This document shows positions 8,544 to 17,446 of a stretch of DNA of 37,076 bases, in pieces (the first letter of the stretch is position 1; each line of letters opens with the position of its first letter). A program made the position numbers and the translations under genes. The stretch covers positions 1-37,076 of the forward strand of contig PDPI01000009.1 in the NCBI GenBank assembly GCA_002746565.1. Direction: 5' to 3'. Under the pieces are notes generated by a model, which saw only the letters and a program-made list of their open reading frames with translations, did no database searches and was not told the origin of the DNA. The DNA comes from Pseudomonadota bacterium (lineage in GTDB: Bacteria; Campylobacterota; Campylobacteria; Campylobacterales; Campylobacteraceae).

Positions 8544-9761
8544 ATGGAAATATATGATAAAGCTTGGATAAATGCAAGAGTAGTGATGGTTGATAAGAAT
8601 GATAGCTTGCAAATAATGGAAGATATGTTTTTGGCTATTAAAAATCAAAAAATTGCCACGATTGATACAATGAGTAATTTTAAAAAGCAAGATGCTCAGG
8701 CAATTGAAGATGTGCAAAACAGGTTAATTACAGCCTCACTAATTGATTCTCATACCCATTTAGTTTACGGGGGAAATAGGGCGCATGAATTTGAGCAAAG
8801 ATTAAATGGAGTAAGCTATGCTCAGATAGCCAAAAATGGAGGAGGTATCATCTCAAGCATAAAAAGTACAAGGGAGAGTTCCTTTGATGAGATTTACGCC
8901 CAATCTGAAAAAAGATTGAAAAATTTAATCAGGGAGGGAGTTACAACAATTGAAATTAAAACAGGATATGGTCTAGATGCCAAGTCTGAAATAAAAATGT
9001 TAAAGGTGATGGAAAAATTAGAAAAAAATTACCCAATCAAAATAGAAAAAACCTTTCTAGGAGCCCATGCAGTACCGCCCGAATATAAAAATGATAGCGA
9101 GTCTTATATAAATTATATAGTCGATACAATGCTAGATGAAGTAAATAATCTTGGATTAGCAACTAGTGTTGATGCCTATTGCGAGCATTTAGCCTTTAGC
9201 GTAGAGCAAACAAGAAGAGTTTTTCAAAAGGCAAAGGAGTTGGGACTAAGAGTAAAGCTCCATGCTGAGCAATTTTCCATGATGGGTGCTACAAAAATGG
9301 CCTGTGAATTTGGAGCTTTAAGTGTAGATCATTTAGAATATACCGATGAAGATTCCATAAAAGCTATGAAAAAATCAGGAACAGTTGCTCTTTTATTGCC
9401 TGGTGCTTATTATTTTTTAAGGGAAACAAAAATGCCTCCCATTGAACTTTTTAGAAAATATAAGGTGCCCATAGCCATTGCAACAGATTTAAATCCTGGA
9501 ACTTCTGCTTTATGTTCCTTGCATCTTATGATGAATATGAGCAGTGTTATCTTTGGTTTGAAGGTTAGTGAGGTTTTCTTGGCTGTTACTAAAAATGCGG
9601 CAAAGGCATTGGGATTGCAAGATTGCAAAGGAAGTTTAGAAATAGGATATGATGCTGATTTTTGCGTGTGGGATGTGGAGCATCCTAGGGATTTGATATG
9701 CTCTTATATGCCAAATTCTCTTAGTTTTAGTGTTCAAAATGGAGAAAAAGTAAATGTATAA
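8544..9761 (+). CDS. hutI: Imidazolonepropionase
   Basis: HutI is an amidohydrolase that opens imidazolone propionate to N-formimino-glutamate. The protein is 405 residues, the usual size. Metal-binding DSHTHLVYGG (His70, His72) is followed by HAEQFSMMGA, DHLEYTDED and ATDLNPGT, which carry the remaining metal and substrate ligands of the TIM barrel. The N-terminal 60 residues form the small beta domain typical of amidohydrolases. It heads the plus-strand hut transcript, divergent from hutU, and its last 8 nt overlap hutG. The ribosome site is weak (AAAGAG). Confidence 0.96.
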   Translation: MEIYDKAWINARVVMVDKNDSLQIMEDMFLAIKNQKIATIDTMSNFKKQDAQAIEDVQNRLITASLIDSHTHLVYGGNRAHEFEQRLNGVSYAQIAKNGGGIISSIKSTRESSFDEIYAQSEKRLKNLIREGVTTIEIKTGYGLDAKSEIKMLKVMEKLEKNYPIKIEKTFLGAHAVPPEYKNDSESYINYIVDTMLDEVNNLGLATSVDAYCEHLAFSVEQTRRVFQKAKELGLRVKLHAEQFSMMGATKMACEFGALSVDHLEYTDEDSIKAMKKSGTVALLLPGAYYFLRETKMPPIELFRKYKVPIAIATDLNPGTSALCSLHLMMNMSSVIFGLKVSEVFLAVTKNAAKALGLQDCKGSLEIGYDADFCVWDVEHPRDLICSYMPNSLSFSVQNGEKVNV

Positions 9762-10716
9762 AAAGCCAAATAAAAAACTTTGGATAGGCAGAATCGATAG
9801 GGAAGATAGGGAGTTTGGAAAAAGATGGCATGAAAAAATAAATTTTATAAGTCCTCCTTTTAAGAAAAGAAAAAAGAAATCTATCGCATTTTTGGGTTTT
9901 GATTGTGATGAGGGCGTTAGGAGAAATAAGGGAAGAGTTGGTGCTGCAAATGCTTGTGATAAATTAAAAAATGCAATTGGAAATTTTGCCTTTCATTTAG
10001 ATAAAACAAACCTTTATGATGCGGGAAAGGTTGTAGCAAGTAAGAATTTAGGCCAATCACAAAAAGAGTTAGCTTTTCATGTAACAAAGTTATTAGATGC
10101 GGGTTATTTTCCCATTGTTTTTGGCGGAGGGCATGAGACGGCTTATGGTAGTTTTATGGGTTTATTTGATTCATTAAGAGACAAAAATGATATTGCTATT
10201 ATAAATTTTGATGCACATTTTGATTTAAGAATTAGTAAGCAAGGCACCTCAGGAACCCCCTTTGCCCAAATCGCTAAATTGTGCAAAAAAAATAGCGTTG
10301 ATTTTAATTATATGTGTTTGGGTATTTCAAAAGCTTCAAATACCAAGGCTTTATTTAAAAAAGCTCATGATTTAAACGTAAAATATATCTTAGATACAAA
10401 AATGACTTACAATAATCTCCAACATATAAAAAAGCAAATAAAAAAGTTTCTTAAAAATAAAAAATATTTATATATTACAATAGATGTAGATGTATTTTGC
10501 CCATATAGTGTTTTTGCAGTTAGCGCACCATCTTATAGGGGAATCGAATTAAATATAAGTTGCGACATTTTAGCATATTTATTTGGCAAATATAAAAATA
10601 AAATTAAGCTCATGGACTTTGCAGAATTTAATCCAAGGTTTGATATTCAAGATATTTCTAAAAGCTCAATTGCTAGGTTGATATATGATGCGGTTGAATT
10701 AAAAGTCCAATGCTAA
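9754..10716 (+). CDS. hutG: Formimidoylglutamase (arginase family)
   Basis: This 320-residue ureohydrolase-fold enzyme should hydrolyse N-formimino-glutamate to glutamate and formamide, finishing the four-step pathway. Binuclear manganese ligands are visible in FGGGHETAYG, NFDAHFDLR and ITIDVDVFCP. The neighbourhood (hutI overlap, hutC next door) separates it from arginase and agmatinase, which share the fold. The first 40 residues are basic and may be poorly conserved. The ATG overlaps the hutI stop by 8 nt. It ends 4 nt into the convergent hutC gene, leaving no room for a terminator between them. Confidence 0.92.
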   Translation: MYKKPNKKLWIGRIDREDREFGKRWHEKINFISPPFKKRKKKSIAFLGFDCDEGVRRNKGRVGAANACDKLKNAIGNFAFHLDKTNLYDAGKVVASKNLGQSQKELAFHVTKLLDAGYFPIVFGGGHETAYGSFMGLFDSLRDKNDIAIINFDAHFDLRISKQGTSGTPFAQIAKLCKKNSVDFNYMCLGISKASNTKALFKKAHDLNVKYILDTKMTYNNLQHIKKQIKKFLKNKKYLYITIDVDVFCPYSVFAVSAPSYRGIELNISCDILAYLFGKYKNKIKLMDFAEFNPRFDIQDISKSSIARLIYDAVELKVQC

Positions 10717-11432
10717 TAATAGTTCAAATTAGAAGATTCTAGCATAGAATGCAATTTATATCTTGAACTTGGATAAAATAGTTTAGAATAACTTGCTACC
10801 TCGCCACAGCTTATGACCGTTCTAGAGATTAGTAAACATGGTTCATTCTCATTTATATCTAAATATTTTTGAATGTTTTTATCCACAAGGGTAGCCTCGA
10901 TGCTATTATCCACCCTTTGTGCAGGACAATTTTCTTGCAAATATTCACTAGGCGTTGTGATGGTGAAGTCTTGTTCGAGGTATTTGGGTGCCGTGGAGGG
11001 CTTGATATACCTTATGTCAAACCTTATGAGAACATCATTTTCTTTGTGTATGATTTTTGAAACAAAAATCTTTTGGTCTTTGATGATATTTAATACTTTT
11101 GCAATATTTTCATCGGCTTTTATCTCTTTTAGGCATAAAAGTTCGCTACTATAAATATTGCCCCTTTTGGAGACTTCATCTGAGATTACCGATAATTCTA
11201 ATATGGAAGTTTGGGGTTTATTTTGAAGAACAAAGGTTCCATTTCTTGGAAATCTAACCACATAACCTTCCAAAACAAGCTCACTTACCGCCTTATTTGC
11301 CGTTTGTCTGCTTGTGTTAAACATTTTAGCTAATTGCATCTCTGTTGGAATTTTTTGTCCAGCTAAGTATTTTTTGTCATCAATTTGTTTTTTTATAAAG
11401 TTTTTGATTTTTTTAAAAAGTGGCAATGACAT
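10713..11432 (-). CDS. hutC: Histidine utilisation repressor, GntR/HutC family
   Basis: The 239-residue protein has an N-terminal GntR winged helix (residues 1-70, including LAKMFNTSRQTANKAVSEL as the recognition helix region and FPRNGTFV as the wing) and a C-terminal UTRA effector domain. HutC proteins bind urocanate and release the hut promoters. Its location convergent with hutG and the three palindromes at 8391-8530 support that target. No matching palindrome is evident before hutC itself, so autoregulation is not supported here. It shares its 123-bp upstream space with the divergent lpxB. Confidence 0.92.
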   Translation of the reverse strand: MSLPLFKKIKNFIKKQIDDKKYLAGQKIPTEMQLAKMFNTSRQTANKAVSELVLEGYVVRFPRNGTFVLQNKPQTSILELSVISDEVSKRGNIYSSELLCLKEIKADENIAKVLNIIKDQKIFVSKIIHKENDVLIRFDIRYIKPSTAPKYLEQDFTITTPSEYLQENCPAQRVDNSIEATLVDKNIQKYLDINENEPCLLISRTVISCGEVASYSKLFYPSSRYKLHSMLESSNLNYY

Positions 11433-11525
11433 TTATTTTATAATTCCTTCAATTTCAATCTTGCTTATGTTATCTAAAAATAGCCCAAAAATTGATAAAA
11501 ATTTCTCATATTATCTTAAATTTGA

Positions 11526-11549
11526 TATAATCGTTTTATTTAGAAAGGT
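11526..11549 (+). promoter_or_regulatory. lpxB promoter -10 and ribosome site
   Basis: GATATAAT gives a -10 box TATAAT at 11526-11531. AGAAAGG at 11542-11548 is a ribosome site 7 nt before the GTG start of lpxB and decides that start. The -35 region is not recognisable, as is common in this phylum. Confidence 0.5.
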
Positions 11550-11555
11550 AAATTT

Positions 11556-12596
11556 GTGTCTTATAAACTTATGACTTCTTGCTTGGAAGCTTCTGCAAAC
11601 TTACATTTAGAACCTATTTTAGATCATCTAAAAGATTATGAACTTTTTGGAATTTTTGATGAAAGGTTTGGAAAGCCATATATGGGCTCATCAGCTTTTG
11701 GGGTTATGGGTTTTATAGATGTTTTAAGTAAAATCCCAATGGCAAGAAAAGCCATAAAAGAGATAGCTAAGATGAGTTTGGGGATGGATCATGTTTTGCT
11801 TGTAGATTCTCCCGCTTTTAACATTCCCCTAGCAAAGCAAATCCGCAAAATAAATCCCCATGTAAAAATAACCTACTATATCTTACCGCAAGTTTGGGCG
11901 TGGAAGGCAAAAAGAGTAAAAGTGGTTGAGGCTTTATGTGACAATCTAGCTTCCATTTTACCCTTTGAAAAGGATTTTTATACTAAATCAATCTATGTTG
12001 GTCATCCCCTTTTAGATGAGATAAAAATACGCAAAGAAAGCCTAACTTACGATAATTTAGTGGCATTTTTACCTGGAAGCAGAAAGAGTGAGATCAAAAA
12101 ACTACTTCCCATTTTCAAAGAAGTTGCAAAAAATCTCCCATGTAAACCTTTGCTTGTAATTCCACCATTTTTTAGCGATGATCAAATATCTGATATTTAC
12201 GCAGATATAAGTGAGTTTGAAATCTCACATAGCATACAAGAAGCCCTTGCAAAAAGCGATTTTGCCTATGTTTGCTCTGGAACTGCCACTTTGGAAGCTT
12301 CCCTTATAGGCACTCCCTTTGTTTTGGTTTACAAGGCAAAATGGTTGGACTATCAAATCGCTAAAAGATTTGTAAAATTAGATCACATCGGCATAGCAAA
12401 TATCATCTTTGATTTTGCAGGGGAAAAGGAATTGCATCCTGAATTTTTGCAAGAAGATGTAAATGTGCAAAATCTTTTAGATGCCTATGAAAATATGGAT
12501 AGATTTGAGTTTTTAAATAAGTCCAAAAAATTAAGAAAACTACTAAAACATGGAAGTAGCGAAAATGTGGCAAAACTAATCGCACCGACAAAATAA
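11556..12596 (+). CDS. lpxB: Lipid-A-disaccharide synthase
   Basis: LpxB joins UDP-2,3-diacylglucosamine to lipid X to make the lipid A disaccharide at the inner membrane. The 346-residue GT19 enzyme shows YYILPQVWAWK, FLPGSRKSEI and SGTATLEASLIGTPFV, the family's donor-binding landmarks. The start is GTG with AGAAAGG 7 nt upstream. The final codons Ala-Pro-Thr-Lys-stop are encoded by the left terminus (GCACCGAC, from 12582) of a repeated intergenic element, so the native C-terminus seems to have been replaced. lpxB followed by greA is the order I remember from C. jejuni. The hut locus sits where other transport genes lie there. Confidence 0.95.
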   Translation: MSYKLMTSCLEASANLHLEPILDHLKDYELFGIFDERFGKPYMGSSAFGVMGFIDVLSKIPMARKAIKEIAKMSLGMDHVLLVDSPAFNIPLAKQIRKINPHVKITYYILPQVWAWKAKRVKVVEALCDNLASILPFEKDFYTKSIYVGHPLLDEIKIRKESLTYDNLVAFLPGSRKSEIKKLLPIFKEVAKNLPCKPLLVIPPFFSDDQISDIYADISEFEISHSIQEALAKSDFAYVCSGTATLEASLIGTPFVLVYKAKWLDYQIAKRFVKLDHIGIANIIFDFAGEKELHPEFLQEDVNVQNLLDAYENMDRFEFLNKSKKLRKLLKHGSSENVAKLIAPTK

Positions 12597-12697
12597 CATA
12601 AAAATAAATGGCATTTTGAAAAAATGCCTACTTTGCTAGCCATCTGTTCTCTGTAATCCGTAATCCGTTTTCTTCACCAACTAAACCTTGATTTATG
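12582..12697 (+). repeat. Intergenic element copy 1
   Basis: The left end GCACCGAC lies inside the lpxB 3' end. It is followed by ACATAAAAATAAATGG, the hairpin GGCATTTT-GAA-AAAATGCC (12610-12628), the shared CATCTGTT block, two TAATCCG units, and a decayed right end (TTCTTCACCAACTAAA). It is recognisably the same element as those at 16712, 25182 and 27862. Its right-hand terminal hairpin is lost by mutation. It ends about 10 nt before the greA -10 box. Confidence 0.85.
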
Positions 12698-12706
12698 TTT
12701 TTATAG

Positions 12707-12712
12707 TATAAT
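12707..12712 (+). promoter_or_regulatory. greA -10 box
   Basis: TATAAT in the context TTATAGTATAATC, 17 nt before the greA ATG. AGGAAG forms the ribosome site between them. The short leader leaves little space for other control. Confidence 0.5.
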
Positions 12713-12729
12713 CACAACAAAGGAAGAAT

Positions 12730-13221
12730 ATGACAAAAAAAGAACCAATGACAGAATTTGGATATAAAAAATTAGAAGATGAACTAAAAGATTTAAAGCA
12801 AGTTCAGCGTCCAAATATAGTAAAAGAAATAGACATCGCTAGAAGCCATGGGGATTTGAAAGAAAATGCTGAGTATCATGCAGCAAAGGAAAAACAAGCT
12901 TTTATAGAGGCTAGAATAGGGGAGCTATCGAACCTACTTGCCAATGCTCAATTAGTTGATCCTTCCACTTATGCCCATGAGAGGGTAAGATTTGGCTCAA
13001 CCATTGAAGTTGAGGATATGGATAGCGGGGATTCAAAAACTTACACCATAGTTGGTATAACCGAGAGCAATTTAGAACTCGGCTTAATATCCATCGGCTC
13101 ACCCCTTGCTAGGCAACTTATGGGAAAAGAAGAGGGCGATGAGGTAACGGTTAAGCTTCCATCTGGGGAGCAGGATCTAGAAATTGTTTCGATTGAATAT
13201 AAAAAAATAGAGTTTAAATAA
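12730..13221 (+). CDS. greA: Transcription elongation factor GreA
   Basis: GreA rescues backtracked RNA polymerase by stimulating cleavage of the nascent RNA. At 163 residues it has the standard layout: an N-terminal antiparallel coiled coil (1-75) with the acidic tip in [18 protein letters not shown], and a C-terminal FKBP-like domain (80-160) including [18 protein letters not shown]. The stop and the next start overlap in TAATG, so argC is translationally coupled. Confidence 0.96.
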   Translation: MTKKEPMTEFGYKKLEDELKDLKQVQRPNIVKEIDIARSHGDLKENAEYHAAKEKQAFIEARIGELSNLLANAQLVDPSTYAHERVRFGSTIEVEDMDSGDSKTYTIVGITESNLELGLISIGSPLARQLMGKEEGDEVTVKLPSGEQDLEIVSIEYKKIEFK

Positions 13222-14225
13222 TGAATGTGGCAATCATAGGAGCCAGTGGATATACGGGCTTAGAATTAATCAAAATCTTATTAAATCATCCAAACTTTAA
13301 CATAAGCTACATAGGAACAAGTCAAGGGGGCGAAAAATTAAGCACTCTACATCCGAGCCTAAAAGGTGTTTTGGAAGCGGATGTGGAAAAAACTTGCCCA
13401 GAAGATGTAGCAAAGTGTGCTGATCTAGCATTTTTAGCACTGCCCCATAAAACTGCTATGGAATACGCCAAAAAATTACTTAGTTTAAATGTAAAAGTTG
13501 TTGATCTCTCAGCCGATTATAGGATAGCTTTGGAAAAATATGAAGAGTTTTATTGTCCCCATGAAGATAGGGAAAATCTCTCCCATGCAGTTTATGGCTT
13601 ACCTGAACTTAACCGCCAAAAGATAAAAAAAGCATCCCTTGTGGCAAATCCTGGGTGTTATCCCACCGCTTCTCTTTTAGCTCTTTTGCCCTTTGCAAAG
13701 TATGTCAAGAAGGGAACCCCTATCATCATAGATGCCAAAAGTGGAGTTAGCGGGGCTGGTAAAAAACTTAGTCAAACTTCCCATTTTGTTAGTATAAATG
13801 ATAATATTTTTGCCTATAATCCCCTCATACATCGCCACTGCCCAGAGATAAAAGAAAAGTTTGATCTAATAAGTGGTGGGGAATTTGAAATAAATTTCGT
13901 ACCCCATCTCATACCTATAACAAGGGGAATGCTAGTTAGCTCTTATATCCAAATTAATGAAGACGTGGATGTTTTTGGGATGCTGAAAAAATTTTATGAA
14001 AATGAACCCTTTGTTAGAGTTAGAGAAAATCCTGTGAACGTAAAAGATGTGGTTGGGACCAATTTTTGTGATATATATGCAAGGGCAAACGGAAGGACAA
14101 TTTTTATAAGTAGTGCTATTGATAATTTACTCAGAGGTGCTTCATCCCAAGCGGTTGCAAATGGGAATTTGATGAGTGGTTTTGATGAGGGTTTGGGATT
14201 GCCAAAAATTAGTTATGCCCCCTAA
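13221..14225 (+). CDS. argC: N-acetyl-gamma-glutamyl-phosphate reductase
   Basis: ArgC reduces N-acetylglutamyl phosphate to the semialdehyde with NADPH in arginine synthesis. The 334-residue protein begins with the dinucleotide-binding segment IIGASGYTGLELI. The catalytic Cys146 sits in VANPGCYPTA, and the dimer/substrate segments DAKSGVSGAGK and VPHLIPITRGM follow. It is joined to greA by a TAATG overlap, and its last 11 nt overlap the next gene. Placement after greA is not part of the order I remember from C. jejuni, so argC appears to have moved here in this lineage. Confidence 0.95.
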   Translation: MNVAIIGASGYTGLELIKILLNHPNFNISYIGTSQGGEKLSTLHPSLKGVLEADVEKTCPEDVAKCADLAFLALPHKTAMEYAKKLLSLNVKVVDLSADYRIALEKYEEFYCPHEDRENLSHAVYGLPELNRQKIKKASLVANPGCYPTASLLALLPFAKYVKKGTPIIIDAKSGVSGAGKKLSQTSHFVSINDNIFAYNPLIHRHCPEIKEKFDLISGGEFEINFVPHLIPITRGMLVSSYIQINEDVDVFGMLKKFYENEPFVRVRENPVNVKDVVGTNFCDIYARANGRTIFISSAIDNLLRGASSQAVANGNLMSGFDEGLGLPKISYAP

Positions 14226-14943
14226 GATAAAAGATGGAGCTATTTTTATAGCCGATGCCCATGAAAATGAAAAAAGAGGTTTCTTGTGGGAATTTTTATG
14301 TGAGATTGAAAGAGAAAATATAAAGCCAAGTAGTCTTTTTTTGATGGGTGATATGTTTGATTTGTTGGTTGGGCAAATCCAAAGCACCCATGGTTTTGCA
14401 AGAGAGTATATCCAAAAGTTAGATCATATTTCACAAGAAATTCCTGTTTATTATTTTGAAGGAAATCATGATTTTAATCTTAAGACTTTATTTTCTAATG
14501 TTAAAGTTTTTTCCATCCAAGATCAACCAGCTATTTTTCAAAGCAAAGCAGGAAATATCCTACTCTCCCATGGCGATAGTTATGAAGATATAAAATACAA
14601 AATCTACACTTTTTTAATAAGAAATAATTTTATTTGCAAAGCCTTAAATCTTATAAATGAGATATCAAATCATATATTTTGCAATAAAATAATTTCCCAT
14701 CAACACACAAAAAATATTTGCAAAAAAATAGATAATTTTCAGGAAAAAATATCCCTTAAACTACCAAAATATAATTTGGAAAATACAAAAGCCATAATAG
14801 AGGGGCATTACCATCAAAATCAAAGCTTTATGTATAAGAATATTTTATACTTTAATCTTGCAAGTTTTGCATGTTCTAAGAGTTATTTTGTTGCAAATTT
14901 TTCAGATGGGATAAGCTTTGATGAAATTAAATTTAAAGTTTAA
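14215..14943 (+). CDS. lpxH: Calcineurin-like metallophosphoesterase, probable UDP-2,3-diacylglucosamine diphosphatase
   Basis: I take the ATG at 14215 (MPPKIKDGAIFIADAHENE), giving 242 residues; the frame opens upstream, but that part overlaps argC and lacks family character. The metallophosphoesterase motifs are in order: ADAH near residue 14, MGDMFD, EGNHDF, LSHGDSYED and EGHYHQ. LpxH-type enzymes hydrolyse UDP-diacylglucosamine to lipid X, the substrate of LpxB, encoded close by at 11556. Size and the GDMFDLLVG segment fit LpxH. The GNHD instead of GNRD and ADAH instead of SDLH leave room for another phosphodiesterase. The gene symbol is therefore tentative. Confidence 0.7.
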   Translation: MPPKIKDGAIFIADAHENEKRGFLWEFLCEIERENIKPSSLFLMGDMFDLLVGQIQSTHGFAREYIQKLDHISQEIPVYYFEGNHDFNLKTLFSNVKVFSIQDQPAIFQSKAGNILLSHGDSYEDIKYKIYTFLIRNNFICKALNLINEISNHIFCNKIISHQHTKNICKKIDNFQEKISLKLPKYNLENTKAIIEGHYHQNQSFMYKNILYFNLASFACSKSYFVANFSDGISFDEIKFKV

Positions 14944-14990
14944 TTTAGATAAAATTACCCCCTGTAAGGCATATAAGGATACAAGATATT

Positions 14991-15626
14991 ATGGGTAAAA
15001 ATGATATAAGATTGGCTATTTTTGATTTTGATTCTACTCTAATGGATGGGGAAACCATAGATTTTTTAGCAAAATCTTTAGGGGTTGAGAGTGAGGTTAG
15101 CTCTATCACTAAAAAGGCTATGGAGGGGGAGCTTGATTTTTTTGAGGCACTCAACAAAAGGGTTAAACTTTTAAAGGGATTAGAATTTTCAAAAGCTAAA
15201 GAAATTTGCCAAAATCTTCCTTTTATGGAGGGTGCAAAAGAATGCATAACAGAGCTTAAAAGGCGGGGAATTAAGGTCATAGTTTTTAGTGGCGGTTTTC
15301 ATCTTGCCACATCTTACGCAAAGGATATTTTAGGCTTTGATGGGGAATTTGCTAATGAACTTCATGTGAAAAATGACCTTCTAAGCGGTCTTGTGGGTGG
15401 AGAGATGATGTTTGGTTATTCTAAGGGAGTGATGCTTAAAAAGCTCCAAGATATTTTGCATGTTAAAAAAGAACAAACTATAAGTATTGGAGATGGGGCA
15501 AATGATATCTCCATGTTTGCCCATTCGGCTTTTAGGGTGTCATTTTGTGGTAAAAAAGCCTTAGAAGAGAGGGCAAATATCATCATAAGAGAAAAAGATT
15601 TAAGACAAATTTTAGAACATATTTAA
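14991..15626 (+). CDS. serB: Phosphoserine phosphatase
   Basis: SerB completes serine synthesis by dephosphorylating phosphoserine; serC at 34454 supplies the previous step. The 211-residue HAD-superfamily enzyme carries the nucleophile Asp12 and acid/base Asp14 in FDFDSTLMDGETID. It also has the FSGGFH Ser motif near residue 101 and GDGANDISM as the C-terminal metal site. Only the catalytic HAD domain is present, without an ACT domain. It is followed by tal after 9 nt. In the order I remember from C. jejuni, cheV-cheA-cheW separate this gene from greA; here they are absent. Confidence 0.95.
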   Translation: MGKNDIRLAIFDFDSTLMDGETIDFLAKSLGVESEVSSITKKAMEGELDFFEALNKRVKLLKGLEFSKAKEICQNLPFMEGAKECITELKRRGIKVIVFSGGFHLATSYAKDILGFDGEFANELHVKNDLLSGLVGGEMMFGYSKGVMLKKLQDILHVKKEQTISIGDGANDISMFAHSAFRVSFCGKKALEERANIIIREKDLRQILEHI

Positions 15627-15635
15627 GGAATTTAC

Positions 15636-16640
15636 ATGTATATTTCATCGATCAAATTTTCAATTTGGTGCGATTTTATCGAACGCCAATTTTTAGAAGA
15701 GGATTTTAGCACCCTTATAAGTGATAAGGTTATAAATGGAGCCACGAGCAATCCAGCTATATTTAATAATGCTTTTTTAAATTCGTCTGCCTATAAGAAG
15801 GATATAGCAAAATTAAAAGATAGCAAACCAAAGGAAATATATGAAAGCCTAGCCCTCAAGGATATAAAAAGTGCGGGCAAGAAATTGCTTCCTTTATACG
15901 AAAAAGGAGATGATGGTTTTGTAAGCATAGAGGTTGATCCCTTTTTGGCAAATGATGCAAAGGCAACCATTGAAGAGGGAAGACGTTTGTATAATGCTTT
16001 GGATTTGCCCAATGTCATGATAAAAATCCCAGCCACAGCATCTGGATATGAAGCCATGAGAGCCCTAATGAGCGATGGAATCAATGTAAATGCAACCCTA
16101 GTTTTTTCGCCAAAACAAGCCCAAGAATGTTTTGATGCCCTAAATGAGGGTTTGAAATCTTTTAAACATACTTATTCTTCCAAAGCAAATGAGCCCAAGG
16201 CTGTCATAAGCGTTTTTGTTAGCAGGTTTGACAGAAAGCTAAATGGGGCTTTAAGATCTAAAGATTTGCCCCAAAATATGCTTGGTATTATGAACGCTAT
16301 TAAGATCTACAAGCAGATAGAAAAAGAAGAAAATAACAATATCAGATGCCTTTTTGCAAGCACCGGAGTAAAGGGCGATGATTTGGAGCAGGAATATTAT
16401 GTGGAAAAGCTACTCTTTCCAAACTCTATAAATACAGCTCCCCTAAATACCATTTTTTCCTTTGTTGCAAGTGGAAAAACTTCAGTTGAGGATTTGCCAA
16501 GCGATGAAGAAATAGATTTATTTTTCCAAAAAATTCAAGATGCAAGTACAGATATGGAAGAAGTTTATAAGCAATTAATGGACGAGGGAATGACAGCCTT
16601 TGAGAAAGCTTTTGAACAAATATTGCAGTCTTTAAAGTAA
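15636..16640 (+). CDS. tal: Transaldolase
   Basis: Transaldolase exchanges three-carbon units between sedoheptulose-7-phosphate and glyceraldehyde-3-phosphate in the non-oxidative pentose phosphate pathway. At 334 residues it matches the TalB-like/Tal class used by this phylum. NGATSNPAIF near residue 34 is the family signature, and Lys130 in PNVMIKIPAT is the Schiff-base lysine. NATLVFSPKQA and VSVFVSRFDRKL-like segments follow (seen as VISVFVSRFDRKL). It is transcribed with serB, the same pair as in C. jejuni, and ends before an intergenic element. Confidence 0.94.
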   Translation: MYISSIKFSIWCDFIERQFLEEDFSTLISDKVINGATSNPAIFNNAFLNSSAYKKDIAKLKDSKPKEIYESLALKDIKSAGKKLLPLYEKGDDGFVSIEVDPFLANDAKATIEEGRRLYNALDLPNVMIKIPATASGYEAMRALMSDGINVNATLVFSPKQAQECFDALNEGLKSFKHTYSSKANEPKAVISVFVSRFDRKLNGALRSKDLPQNMLGIMNAIKIYKQIEKEENNNIRCLFASTGVKGDDLEQEYYVEKLLFPNSINTAPLNTIFSFVASGKTSVEDLPSDEEIDLFFQKIQDASTDMEEVYKQLMDEGMTAFEKAFEQILQSLK

Positions 16641-16711
16641 AGCTTTTATAAAACGTTAAATTTTTAAAAAAGAAAAGACATATTTTGTCAGCATCTATAA
16701 ACTGATATTTA

Positions 16712-16827
16712 TGAAATAGCACAATAATAAATGGCATTTTGAAAAAATGCTTACCTTACTAGTTATCTGTTTTCTGTAATCCGTAATCCGTTTTCGGCAC
16801 CGACTAAATTCCTATTTAGTCGGTGCC
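16712..16827 (+). repeat. Intergenic element copy 2, with intact terminal hairpin
   Basis: It carries AATAAATGGCATTTTGAAAA, the TTATCTGTTTTCTG block, two TAATCCG units, and a perfect 14-bp hairpin GGCACCGACTAAAT (16796-16809), loop TCCT, ATTTAGTCGGTGCC (16814-16827). The left terminus is eroded. The hairpin is not followed by a T run, so it is not a standard terminator, although it follows tal. It lies upstream of the rplY promoter (-10 TAAAAT near 16865). Confidence 0.88.
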
Positions 16828-16900
16828 TATGGATTTATTTAGCAAACTTTTATCAAAAAAAAGATAAAATGTCCTCTTATTTTTTCAAAAAGGAAACTTA

Positions 16901-17437
16901 ATGTTAGAAGGTATCATTAGAGAGAGTATCGAGAGAAAGGCCACAAAGGCACTTCGTAGAGATGGTTATCTAATCGCAAACATTTACGGCAAGGGATTAG
17001 AGAATATTAACGCAGCATTTAAAGAAAACGAATTTATAAAGGCTGTTCGCCATAAGGAAACTTTGGCTTTTCCTGTAAAAGTTGGAGATAAAGAACTTGA
17101 CGTGGTTGTTGTGGAGTACCAAAAAGATCCAGTTACAAGTCGTTTGGTGCATGTGGATTTAAAAGTGGCTCAAAAGGGCTTGCTTACAAAATACATGGTT
17201 CCAGTGAAGCCATTTGGAAGACCAAAGGGTTTGAAGGATAAGGGTGTTTTGATTCAGTCTAAAAAGCGTCTTTGTGTAAAGTGTAAGGCTGAGGATTTGC
17301 CAGATAGCTTTTCTGTTGATGTGAGTGGACTTGGTGTGAATGATTCTGTTTTGGTTCGCGATATAAAAGCTCCAGAAAATGTGGAGATTTTAGATGCGGA
17401 TAGAATTGCCATTCTTGGGGTAATCAAAGCTAAGTAA
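16901..17437 (+). CDS. rplY: 50S ribosomal protein L25, CTC type
   Basis: L25 binds 5S rRNA. At 178 residues this is the long CTC/TL5 form: an N-terminal L25 domain (1-90, starting [22 protein letters not shown]) and a C-terminal beta domain (95-178, including the [16 protein letters not shown] loop). AAAAAGGAAA gives a strong ribosome site. It leads the run rplY-pth-lptG, with 9 nt to pth. The protein is rich in Lys and Val and nothing is truncated. Confidence 0.95.
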   Translation: MLEGIIRESIERKATKALRRDGYLIANIYGKGLENINAAFKENEFIKAVRHKETLAFPVKVGDKELDVVVVEYQKDPVTSRLVHVDLKVAQKGLLTKYMVPVKPFGRPKGLKDKGVLIQSKKRLCVKCKAEDLPDSFSVDVSGLGVNDSVLVRDIKAPENVEILDADRIAILGVIKAK

Positions 17438-17446
17438 GGTTAGAAA

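Noticed and set aside
16796..16827. Perfect hairpin after tal as a simple rho-independent terminator
   Set aside because: There is no T run after it and the same hairpin recurs as the end of a repeated element, so it is better explained as part of that element, though it may also stop transcription.
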